DNA of 37,772 nucleotides from an uncultured Eubacterium sp. (GCA_902495595.1 CABUXV010000016.1:1-37772); one strand, 5' to 3'. Counted from the stretch's first letter, positions 15,337 to 24,191 are shown. Notes: a model not told the origin generated them from the sequence alone. Made by a program: numbers and translations.

Positions 15337-17928
15337 ATGAACATAGAAAAATATACACAGAATGCTCAGGGAGCGATAATAGACTGTCAGAATATTGCAG
15401 TGGAAGAAGGTCATCAGCAAGTTGACGGAGAACATCTGCACCTGGCTTTGCTCATGCAGAAAGATGGACTCATTCCTAAACTTTTAAAATTCATGGATGT
15501 AAATCCTGGAGAAGTCATAGGCGCTGTACAGAGTGAAATAGATAAGCTGCCTAAGGTTTCGGGAAGCGCCGAATCAATGTACTCAACGAGAAGACTGCAA
15601 AAGATATTTCTCGATGCAGAGAAGAAAGCAGAAAAGCTGAAAGATGAATACGTAAGCGTGGAGCATCTTTACATGGCTCTCCTTGATGAGGTGAATACAC
15701 CATCTGCGGCTATTTTTAAGAGATATGGAATCAATAAGGATAAATTCCTGAATGCGCTTAATCAGGTCAGGGGAAACCAACGAGTTACCAGCCAGAACCC
15801 GGAAGAAAATTACGACGCTTTAAATAAATACGGCCGTGATTTAGTGGAAATGGCAAGAGACGGAAAGCTGGATCCTGTAATAGGAAGAGACAGTGAAATC
15901 AGACACACCATACAGATACTTTCCAGAAGAACCAAGAACAATCCTGTTCTCATAGGTGAACCGGGCGTAGGAAAAACAGCCGTTGTAGAGGGACTCGCTC
16001 AGCGTATACTAAACGGTGACGTTCCGGAGGGGCTTAAAGATAAGACCATATTTGCTCTGGATATGGGCTCGCTAATAGCAGGGGCTAAATTCAGAGGTGA
16101 ATTTGAGGAAAGATTAAAGGCGGTTCTCAATGAGATAGAAAAGTCAGAGGGCAGAATTATACTGTTTATAGACGAAATACACAATATAGTAGGGGCAGGA
16201 AAGACAGAAGGCGCCATGGATGCAGGAAATCTGCTTAAACCTAAACTCGCAAGAGGTGAACTTCACTGTATAGGCGCAACTACCCTTGATGAATACAGAA
16301 AGTATATAGAAAAGGATGCGGCTCTTGAAAGAAGATTTCAGAAAGTGCTTGTCGATCAGCCTACTGTGGAAGACACTATTTCAATCCTGAGAGGGCTTAA
16401 AGAACGCTTTGAAATCCACCACGGCGTTCGTATTACAGACAATGCTCTTATTGCCTGCGCAACCCTTTCAGACAGGTATATAAGCGACAGGTTTTTGCCT
16501 GATAAAGCTATAGACCTGATGGATGAAGCGGCAGCCAGAATAAGGACGGAAATAGACAGTATGCCGTCGGAGCTAGATGAAATTTCAAGAAAAATAATGC
16601 AGCTTGAAATAGAAAAACAGGCTCTGGGAAAGGAAACAGACTCAGCATCCAAGGCTAGGCAGCAGGCTCTCGAAAAGGAGCTTTCACAGCTCAAGGATGA
16701 AAGCAATGCCATGAGGGCGCAGTGGGAAGGAGAGAAAAAAGCCATAACGGAAGTAAAAGCCGTTAAACAGCAGATTGAAGATGTAAAGCATCAGATGGAA
16801 GAGGCAGAGAGAAACTACAACCTTGAGAAGCTGGCGCAGTTGAGGTACGGAACGCTGCCGGAGCTTGAAAAGAAACTTGAAGTCGAGAAAGAAAAAGCTG
16901 ACGAAGCAAAGGATGCAAGACTTTTAAAAGAAGAGGTTGGAGAAGAAGAAATCGCCGAAGTTATATCGGGCTGGACAGGTATTCCTGTAAGCAAGCTTGT
17001 TGAAAGCGAAAGAGAAAAACTCCTTAAACTTCCGGAAATCCTGCACAGGAGAGTTATAGGTCAGGAAGAGGGCGTACAGGCGGTTGCAGAAGCTGTGCTC
17101 AGGGCAAGAGCAGGATTAAAAGATGAGAAACGCCCTATAGGTTCATTCATATTCCTTGGTCCTACAGGCGTAGGAAAAACTGAACTTGCAAAAGCGCTTT
17201 CCGAGGCGCTCTTCGACTCGGAGAAGAACATGATACGTATAGATATGTCCGAGTATATGGAAAAACATTCCGTATCAAGACTTGTAGGCGCTCCTCCGGG
17301 ATACGTGGGGTATGATGAAGGCGGGCAGCTTACAGAGGCAGTCAGAAGAAAACCTTACAGCGTAATATTATTTGACGAAATAGAAAAGGCTCATCCTGAT
17401 GTTTTCAATATACTGCTCCAGCTTTTAGATGACGGCAGACTGACGGACAATCAGGGAAGAACAGTTGACTTCAAAAACACTATAGTGATAATGACCTCAA
17501 ATATAGGAAGCAATTATCTCATAGACGGAATCAGAGCAGACGGAACAGTAGACAGCGATGTGAAACAAAAAGTAGAGGATGAGACCAAGAAGTATTTCAG
17601 ACCTGAATTCCTTAACAGAATAGATGAAATAGTAGTATTTTCACCGCTTACGGAAAATCAGATAGTGAAGATAATAGAACTTGCCATGAAGGACATAGAA
17701 AAACGTCTGGAAGAAAGGAATATAAAATTAAAACTCACTGAAGAAGCCAAGAAATTCATTGCAGATGAAAGCTACGACCCGGCTTACGGAGCAAGACCTG
17801 TTAAAAGATTCTTACAGAGAAATGTTGAAACACAGCTTGCAGGAGAGCTTATCAGAGGCAGTGTAAAAGAGGGCGATACCGTTATAATTGACAGTGACGG
17901 AAGCAAACTGACATTCAAGGCAGAATAA
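15337..17928 (+). CDS. clpB: ATP-dependent chaperone ClpB
   Basis: ClpB is a hexameric disaggregase that works with DnaK to recover aggregated proteins after heat stress. The ATG at 15337 (863 residues) follows GGAGGT at 15325-15330 and gives the family start M-N-I-E-K-Y-T. An earlier in-frame GTG at 15214 lies upstream of the promoter. The order is an N-terminal Clp repeat domain to about 145, the first AAA+ module with Walker A G-E-P-G-V-G-K-T (207-214), a long coiled-coil middle domain (about 400-530), and the second AAA+ module with G-P-T-G-V-G-K-T (608-615). The middle domain and the absence of a ClpP-binding loop separate it from ClpC and ClpA. It is a single-gene unit under a CIRCE operator. 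Confidence 0.98.
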   Translation: MNIEKYTQNAQGAIIDCQNIAVEEGHQQVDGEHLHLALLMQKDGLIPKLLKFMDVNPGEVIGAVQSEIDKLPKVSGSAESMYSTRRLQKIFLDAEKKAEKLKDEYVSVEHLYMALLDEVNTPSAAIFKRYGINKDKFLNALNQVRGNQRVTSQNPEENYDALNKYGRDLVEMARDGKLDPVIGRDSEIRHTIQILSRRTKNNPVLIGEPGVGKTAVVEGLAQRILNGDVPEGLKDKTIFALDMGSLIAGAKFRGEFEERLKAVLNEIEKSEGRIILFIDEIHNIVGAGKTEGAMDAGNLLKPKLARGELHCIGATTLDEYRKYIEKDAALERRFQKVLVDQPTVEDTISILRGLKERFEIHHGVRITDNALIACATLSDRYISDRFLPDKAIDLMDEAAARIRTEIDSMPSELDEISRKIMQLEIEKQALGKETDSASKARQQALEKELSQLKDESNAMRAQWEGEKKAITEVKAVKQQIEDVKHQMEEAERNYNLEKLAQLRYGTLPELEKKLEVEKEKADEAKDARLLKEEVGEEEIAEVISGWTGIPVSKLVESEREKLLKLPEILHRRVIGQEEGVQAVAEAVLRARAGLKDEKRPIGSFIFLGPTGVGKTELAKALSEALFDSEKNMIRIDMSEYMEKHSVSRLVGAPPGYVGYDEGGQLTEAVRRKPYSVILFDEIEKAHPDVFNILLQLLDDGRLTDNQGRTVDFKNTIVIMTSNIGSNYLIDGIRADGTVDSDVKQKVEDETKKYFRPEFLNRIDEIVVFSPLTENQIVKIIELAMKDIEKRLEERNIKLKLTEEAKKFIADESYDPAYGARPVKRFLQRNVETQLAGELIRGSVKEGDTVIIDSDGSKLTFKAE

Positions 17929-17951
17929 TATCTTTGATACCGGCTTGTAAG

Positions 17952-17996
17952 AACAGGTCCATTGCATATATGGCAATGGACCTGTTTGCTATTTTT
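17952..17996 (+). terminator. Terminator after clpB
   Basis: AACAGGTCCATTGC (17952-17965) is the exact complement of GCAATGGACCTGTT (17973-17986) with a 7-base loop. The downstream sequence is T-rich but interrupted (TGCTATTTTT). It overlaps the -35 region of the next promoter. Confidence 0.82.
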
Positions 17997-18014
17997 GCAT
18001 CTTTACTATATAAT
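17986..18014 (+). promoter_or_regulatory. Candidate promoter for the response regulator/kinase pair
   Basis: TTGCTA (17986-17991) and a perfect TATAAT (18009-18014) are 17 bases apart. Transcripts would carry a leader of about 85 bases containing a hairpin before the regulator gene at 18108. Confidence 0.65.
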
Positions 18015-18054
18015 TTCAATGGTATTTTATTCTGTGATAAATATCAGAAATCTG

Positions 18055-18091
18055 GCTGCCTTAAACGAATAGATGAAGGCAGCTTTGCTTT
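18055..18091 (+). terminator. Attenuator-like hairpin in the regulator leader
   Basis: GCTGCCTT (18055-18062) pairs exactly with AAGGCAGC (18076-18083), followed by TTTGCTTT. It lies between the promoter and the response regulator start, so it may act as a weak terminator or attenuator. The 13-base loop and broken T-tract make this uncertain. Confidence 0.4.
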
Positions 18092-18107
18092 AAAGGTAAG
18101 GTGGAAA

Positions 18108-18848
18108 ATGATAAAAAATATTTTGCTTGTTGAAGATGACAGCAGCTTAAACAGGGCAATAAGTCTTAAATTGAGCAATGCAGGCTATAAAGTGCACAGG
18201 GCGTCAAGTATGAAAGAAGCCTTTAAAATATACGATAAGGAAAGGGGAATCCTGTCGCTTATAATATGTGACGTGGGTCTGCCTGACGGTACAGGTCTGG
18301 AATTTTGTAAAGCTGTGAGAAAGCAGGAAGAAGAGGGAGAGAATGTTATGTTTCTGTTTCTGACTGCCATGGATACAGATGAGGACATGATAAAAGGATA
18401 TGAAGCGGGCGGAGATGATTATGTTACGAAACCTTTTTCGCTGAATGTACTTACATCAAAAATCAAAGTGATGATGAAGCGGATAGAAGGGCAAAACAGC
18501 CATACATCGGAATCCGCCGAAACTGCAAAAAATCAGATACGCTCAAAGGATATAGTTTTGTACATTGATGAAAAGCGCGTAAAGAAAGGTGAATCGTATC
18601 TTAAAGTTACTGCAAATGAATATAGACTTTTGGAATATTTTATGGAAAACCCGATGAAGATTATTTCCAAAAATCAGCTGCTTGAATCTATTTGGGATTC
18701 ATGCGGAAAGTTTGTGGACGATAATACCGTCTCGGTGAACATAAAGAGACTGAGGGATAAAATAGAAGACGACCCGTCAAAACCTGAGGTAATAAAGAAC
18801 GTAAGAGGACTGGGATATATATGGGAAAGGAAATGTGAGAGACTGTGA
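18108..18848 (+). CDS. OmpR/PhoB-family response regulator
   Basis: The 246-residue protein starts at the ATG at 18108 (M-I-K-N-I-L-L-V-E-D-D), just after AAGGTGG; the open frame upstream of it is not typical regulator sequence. The receiver domain has the acidic pair at 10-11, the phosphorylated Asp55 in I-I-C-D-V-G-L-P-D, and T-K-P-F with the conserved Lys. A winged-helix DNA-binding domain (about 140-243) ends R-G-L-G-Y-I-W. The stop overlaps the kinase start by four bases, so the pair is cotranslated. Its likely target is the ABC transporter operon downstream, whose promoter carries direct repeats suited to this family. Confidence 0.95.
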   Translation: MIKNILLVEDDSSLNRAISLKLSNAGYKVHRASSMKEAFKIYDKERGILSLIICDVGLPDGTGLEFCKAVRKQEEEGENVMFLFLTAMDTDEDMIKGYEAGGDDYVTKPFSLNVLTSKIKVMMKRIEGQNSHTSESAETAKNQIRSKDIVLYIDEKRVKKGESYLKVTANEYRLLEYFMENPMKIISKNQLLESIWDSCGKFVDDNTVSVNIKRLRDKIEDDPSKPEVIKNVRGLGYIWERKCERL

Positions 18849-20068
18849 AAAAAATTATTGTTTTGTTTACTGCGGTTACGCTGATTATAACATTGAGTCT
18901 TGGCGCTGCCGGAGGATATATAATATCAGAGATAAGTCAGCATGAGACGAAAAGAATACAAAACATTGCAGGAGCAGTTGTTTCTGAGTATCCTGAAACA
19001 GAAGATATGTTTGCAGCCGCTGTAATGGACGGAGAGTTTAAAGATTTGAAGAATGGAAAAACCGTAATGACAAGATACGGATTCGGCGGGGATACAGAGA
19101 GGGAAAAAAGATATCACAAAGAAATATCCGCTTATGTACTTATCGTGGCATTGATGCTGTTTTGTACGCTGCTGTGGATTTATACAGCGTTATTTTTCAT
19201 ATGGAAAAAGAAAAAAAGTCAGGAGGAAAGTTTTTTAGTCGCTTTAGACAAGTGTCTTTCTGATGAATATGGATTTATAAATGATGATAGGATTATGGGA
19301 AACTTTGAGAACACGATATTTTCCGATAGCTTTGCAAAGCTATCGGAAAAACTGAGACTCAAGACGGAAGCGCTAAACGAGGAAAGGGATAATACCAAGT
19401 CTCTTGTTACAGATATATCTCATCAGCTTAAAACCCCAATCAGCGCAATGAAAGCGTGCTTTGATATATATGCAGAAACGGACAGTAAAATAGAACGGGA
19501 AGAATTTTTGAAGAGAAGCAGAATTCAGATGGATAAAATGGAAGCGCTGGCAGCGTCCTTAATAAACATATCCAGGCTTGAAAACAGTATGATAGTTCTT
19601 AGCAAAGAAGAGGTTTCTCTTCAGGAGATAATCATAGGCGCAGTCAATACCATATACCATAAGGCGGCTTCAAAGAATATAGATATTATCACTTCTGATT
19701 TTGAAGACATAACTCTTAAGCTGGACTTCAAATGGACAGTTGAAGCCATAGCCAATGTTTTGGACAATGGAATAAAATACAGTCCCAGGGATAGTGAAAT
19801 TCATATAAGGATTACGAAGATGTTCAGTTTTGTCAGGATAGAAATCGAAGACAGGGGGATAGGAATATCGAAAGCAGACAGAAACAATGTATTCAAAAGA
19901 TTTTTTAGAGGAAGCAGCGATAAGGTAAAAAAAGAGGAAGGCTCCGGAGTCGGACTTTATATAACGAGAAAGATTATTGAAGATCAGGGCGGGACCATAT
20001 CCGTTAAATCCTCCGGTTTTCTGCAAGGCAGCTGTGGAAGTATTTTTATTATACAACTGCTCATTTAA
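18845..20068 (+). CDS. Sensor histidine kinase
   Basis: A 407-residue membrane kinase starting with GTG at 18845, overlapping the regulator stop as GTGA. Helix 1 spans about residues 4-24 and helix 2 about 95-119, leaving an outside segment of about 70 residues, a moderate sensor. The dimerisation/phosphoacceptor motif is D-I-S-H-Q-L-K-T-P-I with His193. The ATPase domain has N-V-L-D-N-G-I-K-Y-S (N box), D-R-G-I-G-I and G-S-G-V-G-L-Y. It should phosphorylate the regulator encoded just upstream. The coding sequence contains a perfect 32-bp palindrome (19319-19350), listed separately. Confidence 0.95.
   Translation: MKKIIVLFTAVTLIITLSLGAAGGYIISEISQHETKRIQNIAGAVVSEYPETEDMFAAAVMDGEFKDLKNGKTVMTRYGFGGDTEREKRYHKEISAYVLIVALMLFCTLLWIYTALFFIWKKKKSQEESFLVALDKCLSDEYGFINDDRIMGNFENTIFSDSFAKLSEKLRLKTEALNEERDNTKSLVTDISHQLKTPISAMKACFDIYAETDSKIEREEFLKRSRIQMDKMEALAASLINISRLENSMIVLSKEEVSLQEIIIGAVNTIYHKAASKNIDIITSDFEDITLKLDFKWTVEAIANVLDNGIKYSPRDSEIHIRITKMFSFVRIEIEDRGIGISKADRNNVFKRFFRGSSDKVKKEEGSGVGLYITRKIIEDQGGTISVKSSGFLQGSCGSIFIIQLLI
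19319..19350. repeat. Perfect 32-bp palindrome within the kinase gene
   Basis: TTTTCCGATAGCTTTG (19319-19334) is followed immediately by its exact reverse complement (19335-19350). In the mRNA it could form a 14-bp stem with a 4-base loop. It encodes part of the linker before the phosphoacceptor helix (residues about 159-169). Nothing in the kinase family requires it. Confidence 0.9.
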
Positions 20069-20077
20069 TTTTCATTT

Positions 20078-20110
20078 TGTAAGTTTCCTGTAAGATTACT
20101 TTGATAAAAT
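20078..20110 (+). promoter_or_regulatory. ABC operon promoter with TGTAAG direct repeats
   Basis: TGTAAG occurs at 20078-20083 and 20089-20094, an 11-base centre-to-centre spacing, as expected for tandem OmpR-family binding on one face of the helix. A -10 box TAAAAT lies at 20105-20110. The -35 position (about 20082-20087, AGTTTC) has no consensus and is covered by the repeats. This is the arrangement of a promoter that needs activation, presumably by the regulator at 18108. Confidence 0.65.
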
Positions 20111-20137
20111 ACATCTATCAAAAGGAGGCAGACAAAT

Positions 20138-20806
20138 ATGAACGTAATACTTGAAACTAAAAATCTGTGCAAATACTACGGGGCAGGAGAGAATCTCGTT
20201 AAAGCTGTGGATATGATGGACATACAGATAAAACAAGGTGAATTTGTAACTATAGTAGGAAAATCAGGGAGCGGCAAATCGACGCTGCTTCATATGCTTG
20301 GAGCTTTAGACAGGCCTACGTCTGGGGAAGTGTGGCTTGCCGGAAAGGATATTGCCAAGTTTTCAGAAGATAATCTTGCAAGGATAAGAAGAAGAAAAAT
20401 AGGTTTTATATTTCAGGCGTTTAATCTCATACCATCTCTTAATGTATGGGAGAACATAGTTTTGCCGATCGGTCTTGACGGCAAAAAAGCGGATGAAGAA
20501 TTTGTTGAAGATATACTTAAAACCTTGGACTTGGATAAAAAAGCGAACAATCTTCCAAATACACTTTCAGGAGGTCAGCAGCAGAGAACAGCAATAGCAA
20601 GAGCCATTGCTGCGAAACCATCAATAATACTTGCAGACGAACCGACAGGAAATCTCGATACCAAAACAGGTGATGAAGTCATGGCGCTTTTAAAGCTTTC
20701 TGCTAAAAAATACGGTCAGACGCTGGTAGTAATAACCCATAATGAGGAAATCGCTCAGATGGCTGACAGAACCATAGTAATAGAAGACGGCAAGGTGGTG
20801 AAATAG
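20138..20806 (+). CDS. ABC transporter ATP-binding protein (MacB/LolD/Bce-like)
   Basis: The 222-residue ATPase has Walker A G-K-S-G-S-G-K-S-T (about 42-50), the Q-loop F-Q-A-F-N-L-I-P, signature L-S-G-G-Q-Q-Q-R, Walker B I-I-L-A-D-E-P-T-G-N-L-D and a switch His in V-I-T-H-N. This is the pattern of ATPases that pair with FtsX-type permeases to move peptides or lipids or to transmit mechanical force. AAAGGAGG precedes the ATG. The permease gene begins two bases after its stop. Confidence 0.96.
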   Translation: MNVILETKNLCKYYGAGENLVKAVDMMDIQIKQGEFVTIVGKSGSGKSTLLHMLGALDRPTSGEVWLAGKDIAKFSEDNLARIRRRKIGFIFQAFNLIPSLNVWENIVLPIGLDGKKADEEFVEDILKTLDLDKKANNLPNTLSGGQQQRTAIARAIAAKPSIILADEPTGNLDTKTGDEVMALLKLSAKKYGQTLVVITHNEEIAQMADRTIVIEDGKVVK

Positions 20807-20808
20807 TT

Positions 20809-23274
20809 ATGACGGGCAAGATGATTACATCCCTTGCGAAAAGCAGACTCAGGTATAATAAGAGCCGTACCGTACTTACTGTAATCGCTGTAATGCTTAC
20901 AACAACTCTTTTGATGGCTCTGGGGACGTCGGCTTTCGGACTGCTTGACTTTAACAAACAGCAGGCGGCAGCAAACAGCAATATTCATGCGACATTAAAA
21001 GGCGTCTCGGATTCTCAGCTTACGAAACTTTCAAATCATGCAGATATTGAATCCATGGAAACAAGTGAAATATTTGCTACAGTTGAATATGAAAAAATGA
21101 ATGGTTTTCTCACATACAGCGATGAGGTTAAAGATGGAATATATCACGGCGTGGGCAATTTAATACAAGGTGATTATGCTGAAAAAGCAGATGAAATATG
21201 CGGACCTAAAGCGTTTTTTAAACGAATGGGAGTTGAAAATCCAAAGGTCGGTGAAAAGATAAATATCCCATTCAGAGTCATGGGAAAGGGTGAGATACAG
21301 CAAAAGGAATTTGTTATAAGCGGCTTTGTATCTGAACTTGATATTTCAAAGATGAACGTAAGCGATTCCCGTATTGCGTACAGTGCAAATATTTCGGAAG
21401 AGCTTATTGAGCAGTACCTTTCAAAAGGCGACAGAACATACAATGTTTCCCTGAGAGTAAGCGGTGAGACGAAACTCGATTATGAACAGATGGAAAGCAA
21501 AATCAACAAGATCGCAGATGACATAGGGCTTGACAAAGAAAATGTAAGTCTGAATAAGGAATATCTTGTCGTTATGACAGATCCGGGTACGGATACCTTA
21601 AGAGTTGTAATCGGAGTGGCTCTTCTCATAATAATATTCTCAGGAATAGTAATATACAGCATTTATTACGTAGGCGTAATTACAGATGTTCATGAAACAG
21701 GAAAACTTAAGGCTTTAGGTGCGACTAAAAAGCAGATAAAAAAGCTGCTGAGAAGAGAGGGAGCTTTTGTTGCAGGTATATCAATTCCGCTGGGGCTCGT
21801 ACTTGGATATCTGATACCATATTTTCTGCTGCCTTCAGTTTTGAAAAAAGGTCTTGAAAACAACGTAACAGCTTTTGAAATTAAAGATATTCATATGTTT
21901 TCCGTTCCGGTTATCATTATAGTAGCGGCCGTGGTAATTTTGACCGTATATATATCCATGTTTAAGCCTGTAAGAATGGCGTCTAAGATTTCACCGGTTG
22001 AAGCTATGCGGTATCAGGAGAGCAGCAAAGGGAAAAAAGTCCGAAAGGGAAATAAAGAGATAAATGTATTCAGACTCAGCAAGGCAAACCTTACCAGAAA
22101 TAAGAAACGTACAGCGGTTACAATGATAACTATGGGACTTAGCTGCGTGTTATTCATGAGTATGGCAGGAGCGCTTAACAGCATGAGCGCTGAGGATATA
22201 GCAGGACGAAATGTAGGAGACAGTGATTTTAAGCTATATATAGATTATGACTTGAACGATGAAGCATATCCTGAAAACAACTTGGAAAACATACAGAAGA
22301 ACAAACCTATGGGTGATGATTTTGTTGAGAAGATAGAGGCTATAGACGGTGTCGAAAAGGTGAAAACTGTAGATACTGCGGCGATATCATCCGACTATCC
22401 ATGTGAGTTGTTTGCAGACGGAAATAAAGTAACTATAGGTTCATTCACAAGGGAAGAAGCAAAGGAATACAGCAAGGAGGTGAAAAGGGGCGAATTAGAT
22501 TACGATAAAATGGTTCGTGAAAACGGAGCGATATTTACTAGTGATGTTTTCTTAGATGAATATAACCTGGAGATTGGAAATGATATTGGGCTCAGCGTAT
22601 ACGACGGAGATGAACAAAAACCTTTTGACATAAATTTGCAGGCTTCTGTAGATTCTGGCTCGGATGAATACTTTATAGTGCCTGAAGAAGTTTTTAACAG
22701 TATAGATTTGAAAGAAGAAACGACTTCTGCTGTTTATATTGACGTTGATAAGGATAAATACCAGGACGTTAAAGAGTCTCTTGAAAATGTGGTGGATTCC
22801 AATGAGTTTTTCAAGATGTATTCAAGAGATGAAGAACTGGAAATCGGAGCAATGTCGGTGAATATAATAAAATATCCTATGTATGCGATTTTGTTTATGA
22901 TAGCGGTTATAGGATTTATGAATCTCATAAATACCATGATAACAAGTATAATAACGAGAAAACGCGAACTGGGTATGCTGCAGGCAATAGGTCTTACGGG
23001 AAAACAGATGACAAAGATGCTTGCAGGGGAAGGACTGGTATTTACCATAGGTACGCTTATCGCATCATTGAGCCTGGGAAATCTTTTCGGATATCTTGTT
23101 TATCTGTGGGCTGAAAAAACAGGTTTTATGAGCGTGACAGCATATCATTATCCTGCCTGGGAAACTTTAGGGCTTGTAATATTTCTTATTGCAGGTCAGA
23201 TGGCAATAACGCTGTTAATAGGAAAACGCCTGAAACGTGAAAGCGTAATAGAACGAATAAGGAGCGGAGAATAA
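20809..23274 (+). CDS. ABC transporter permease, FtsX/MacB type
   Basis: An 821-residue membrane protein with a first helix near residues 22-45. A large outside domain (about 50-255) is followed by a three-helix FtsX core (about 265-400). A second half repeats the plan: helix near 432-450, outside domain to about 680, then a second core to the C-terminus. Both halves have the K-L-K-A-L-G-A-T / E-L-G-M-L-Q-A-I-G-L coupling-loop pattern that meets the ATPase. With the upstream two-component system this suggests an exporter or detoxification pump induced by an envelope signal such as an antimicrobial peptide. Substrate is unknown. Confidence 0.92.
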   Translation: MTGKMITSLAKSRLRYNKSRTVLTVIAVMLTTTLLMALGTSAFGLLDFNKQQAAANSNIHATLKGVSDSQLTKLSNHADIESMETSEIFATVEYEKMNGFLTYSDEVKDGIYHGVGNLIQGDYAEKADEICGPKAFFKRMGVENPKVGEKINIPFRVMGKGEIQQKEFVISGFVSELDISKMNVSDSRIAYSANISEELIEQYLSKGDRTYNVSLRVSGETKLDYEQMESKINKIADDIGLDKENVSLNKEYLVVMTDPGTDTLRVVIGVALLIIIFSGIVIYSIYYVGVITDVHETGKLKALGATKKQIKKLLRREGAFVAGISIPLGLVLGYLIPYFLLPSVLKKGLENNVTAFEIKDIHMFSVPVIIIVAAVVILTVYISMFKPVRMASKISPVEAMRYQESSKGKKVRKGNKEINVFRLSKANLTRNKKRTAVTMITMGLSCVLFMSMAGALNSMSAEDIAGRNVGDSDFKLYIDYDLNDEAYPENNLENIQKNKPMGDDFVEKIEAIDGVEKVKTVDTAAISSDYPCELFADGNKVTIGSFTREEAKEYSKEVKRGELDYDKMVRENGAIFTSDVFLDEYNLEIGNDIGLSVYDGDEQKPFDINLQASVDSGSDEYFIVPEEVFNSIDLKEETTSAVYIDVDKDKYQDVKESLENVVDSNEFFKMYSRDEELEIGAMSVNIIKYPMYAILFMIAVIGFMNLINTMITSIITRKRELGMLQAIGLTGKQMTKMLAGEGLVFTIGTLIASLSLGNLFGYLVYLWAEKTGFMSVTAYHYPAWETLGLVIFLIAGQMAITLLIGKRLKRESVIERIRSGE

Positions 23275-23302
23275 TAAAATAGGAGAATATTAAAATATTT
23301 AG

Positions 23303-23340
23303 AAAACCCATTGGAGATATGAATTATCCAATGGGTTTTT
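23303..23340 (+). terminator. Terminator of the ABC exporter operon
   Basis: AAAACCCATTGGA (23303-23315) is the exact complement of TCCAATGGGTTTT (23327-23339) with an 11-base loop and a T-run. Confidence 0.92.
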
Positions 23341-23391
23341 ATATTATGCGGATTAGCAAATTAAATCAGAGCTGAAAAGGGAGCAAATAAA

Positions 23392-23420
23392 TTGAGAGAA
23401 TTATTTTAAGATGATATAAT
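23392..23420 (+). promoter_or_regulatory. Promoter of the Crp/Fnr regulator gene
   Basis: TTGAGA (23392-23397) and a perfect TATAAT (23415-23420) are 17 bases apart. The transcript would begin near 23427 and contain a short upstream reading frame before the regulator start at 23485. Confidence 0.82.
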
Positions 23421-23452
23421 CGGCATATGATAAAAACAAAAGACGGAGATTT

Positions 23453-23506
23453 ATGAGGATATTATTAAAACAGGAGAAAAGAATATGGTGGATTATGATT
23501 ATTTGA
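23453..23506 (+). CDS. Possible 17-codon upstream reading frame overlapping the regulator start
   Basis: ATG at 23453 follows CGGAGAT and opens a frame of 17 codons (M-R-I-L-L-K-Q-E-K-R-I-W-W-I-M-I-I), ending in TGA at 23504-23506. It overlaps the first 22 bases of the Crp/Fnr gene in a different frame, and its own coding sequence contains the ribosome site (CAGGAGA) of that gene. Translation of one could affect the other. It may equally be a chance frame. Confidence 0.3.
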   Translation: MRILLKQEKRIWWIMII

Positions 23507-24147
23507 GAAGACTTCCTTTTTGGGATCATCTCAGCGATAGCGAAAAAGAGCTTGTAGAGGCAAACTCAATGATAAATAAATATTCTAAAGGGCAGATGAT
23601 TTATAACAGCGACGTGGAATGCAGCGGAATAATGATGGTGCTGACAGGCGAGCTTCGAATGAGCATAATGTCGGAGGAAGGGCGGGAAATTACGCTTTAC
23701 AGACTTTATGAAAATGAATTGTGCGCGCTTACGGCAGCCTGTATTTTGGAGCAGATTACCTTTGATACACAGACAACGGTTACAGAGGACTGCGCTGTGT
23801 TAATTGTAAATACATATACTTTTGAAAAACTGATGAACGGGAATATCCATGTGAGGTGTTTTATGTATGAGCTGCTGAGCGAAAGGTTTTCATCGGTAGT
23901 ATGGACCATGCAGATGATTTTGTTTAAAAAATACGATTGCCGTCTTGCTTCGTTTTTAATAAACGAGTATGAACAAACAGGAGACAGGATAATCAAAATG
24001 ACTCACGATGAAATTGCCCAGTATACAAATTCTGCCCGGGAAGTGGTTGCCAGAATGCTTAAACGATTTGCAAATGACGGATTGCTTGAATTTAAACGGG
24101 GTAAAATAATATTGCTTGATATTCAGGCGCTAAAGGAAATAGTATAG
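23485..24147 (+). CDS. Crp/Fnr-family transcriptional regulator
   Basis: The 220-residue protein has an N-terminal cyclic-nucleotide-binding-like beta barrel (about 15-125), a dimer helix, and a C-terminal winged helix (about 150-218) with T-H-D-E-I-A-Q-Y-T-N-S-A-R-E-V-V-A-R as recognition region. It has six Cys (46, 80, 86, 103, 125, 152). Cys80 and Cys86 lie in an E-L-C-A-L-T-A-A-C-I-L motif where cAMP-binding members have phosphate contacts, and there is no N-terminal Fe-S Cys cluster like that of Fnr. A thiol-based or persulfide-sensing role would fit the thioredoxin, rhodanese and CoA-disulfide reductase genes that follow; this is inference. Confidence 0.92.
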   Translation: MVDYDYLRRLPFWDHLSDSEKELVEANSMINKYSKGQMIYNSDVECSGIMMVLTGELRMSIMSEEGREITLYRLYENELCALTAACILEQITFDTQTTVTEDCAVLIVNTYTFEKLMNGNIHVRCFMYELLSERFSSVVWTMQMILFKKYDCRLASFLINEYEQTGDRIIKMTHDEIAQYTNSAREVVARMLKRFANDGLLEFKRGKIILLDIQALKEIV

Positions 24148-24191
24148 GGAAAATAAAATATTTTTTTCTGTAATGAGACTTAGTCACGGTT

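Noticed and set aside
17934..18107. 58-residue N-terminal extension of the response regulator at 18108
   Set aside because: It would begin inside the clpB terminator and upstream of the promoter, and contains the leader hairpin; the receiver domain starts normally at the ATG 18108.
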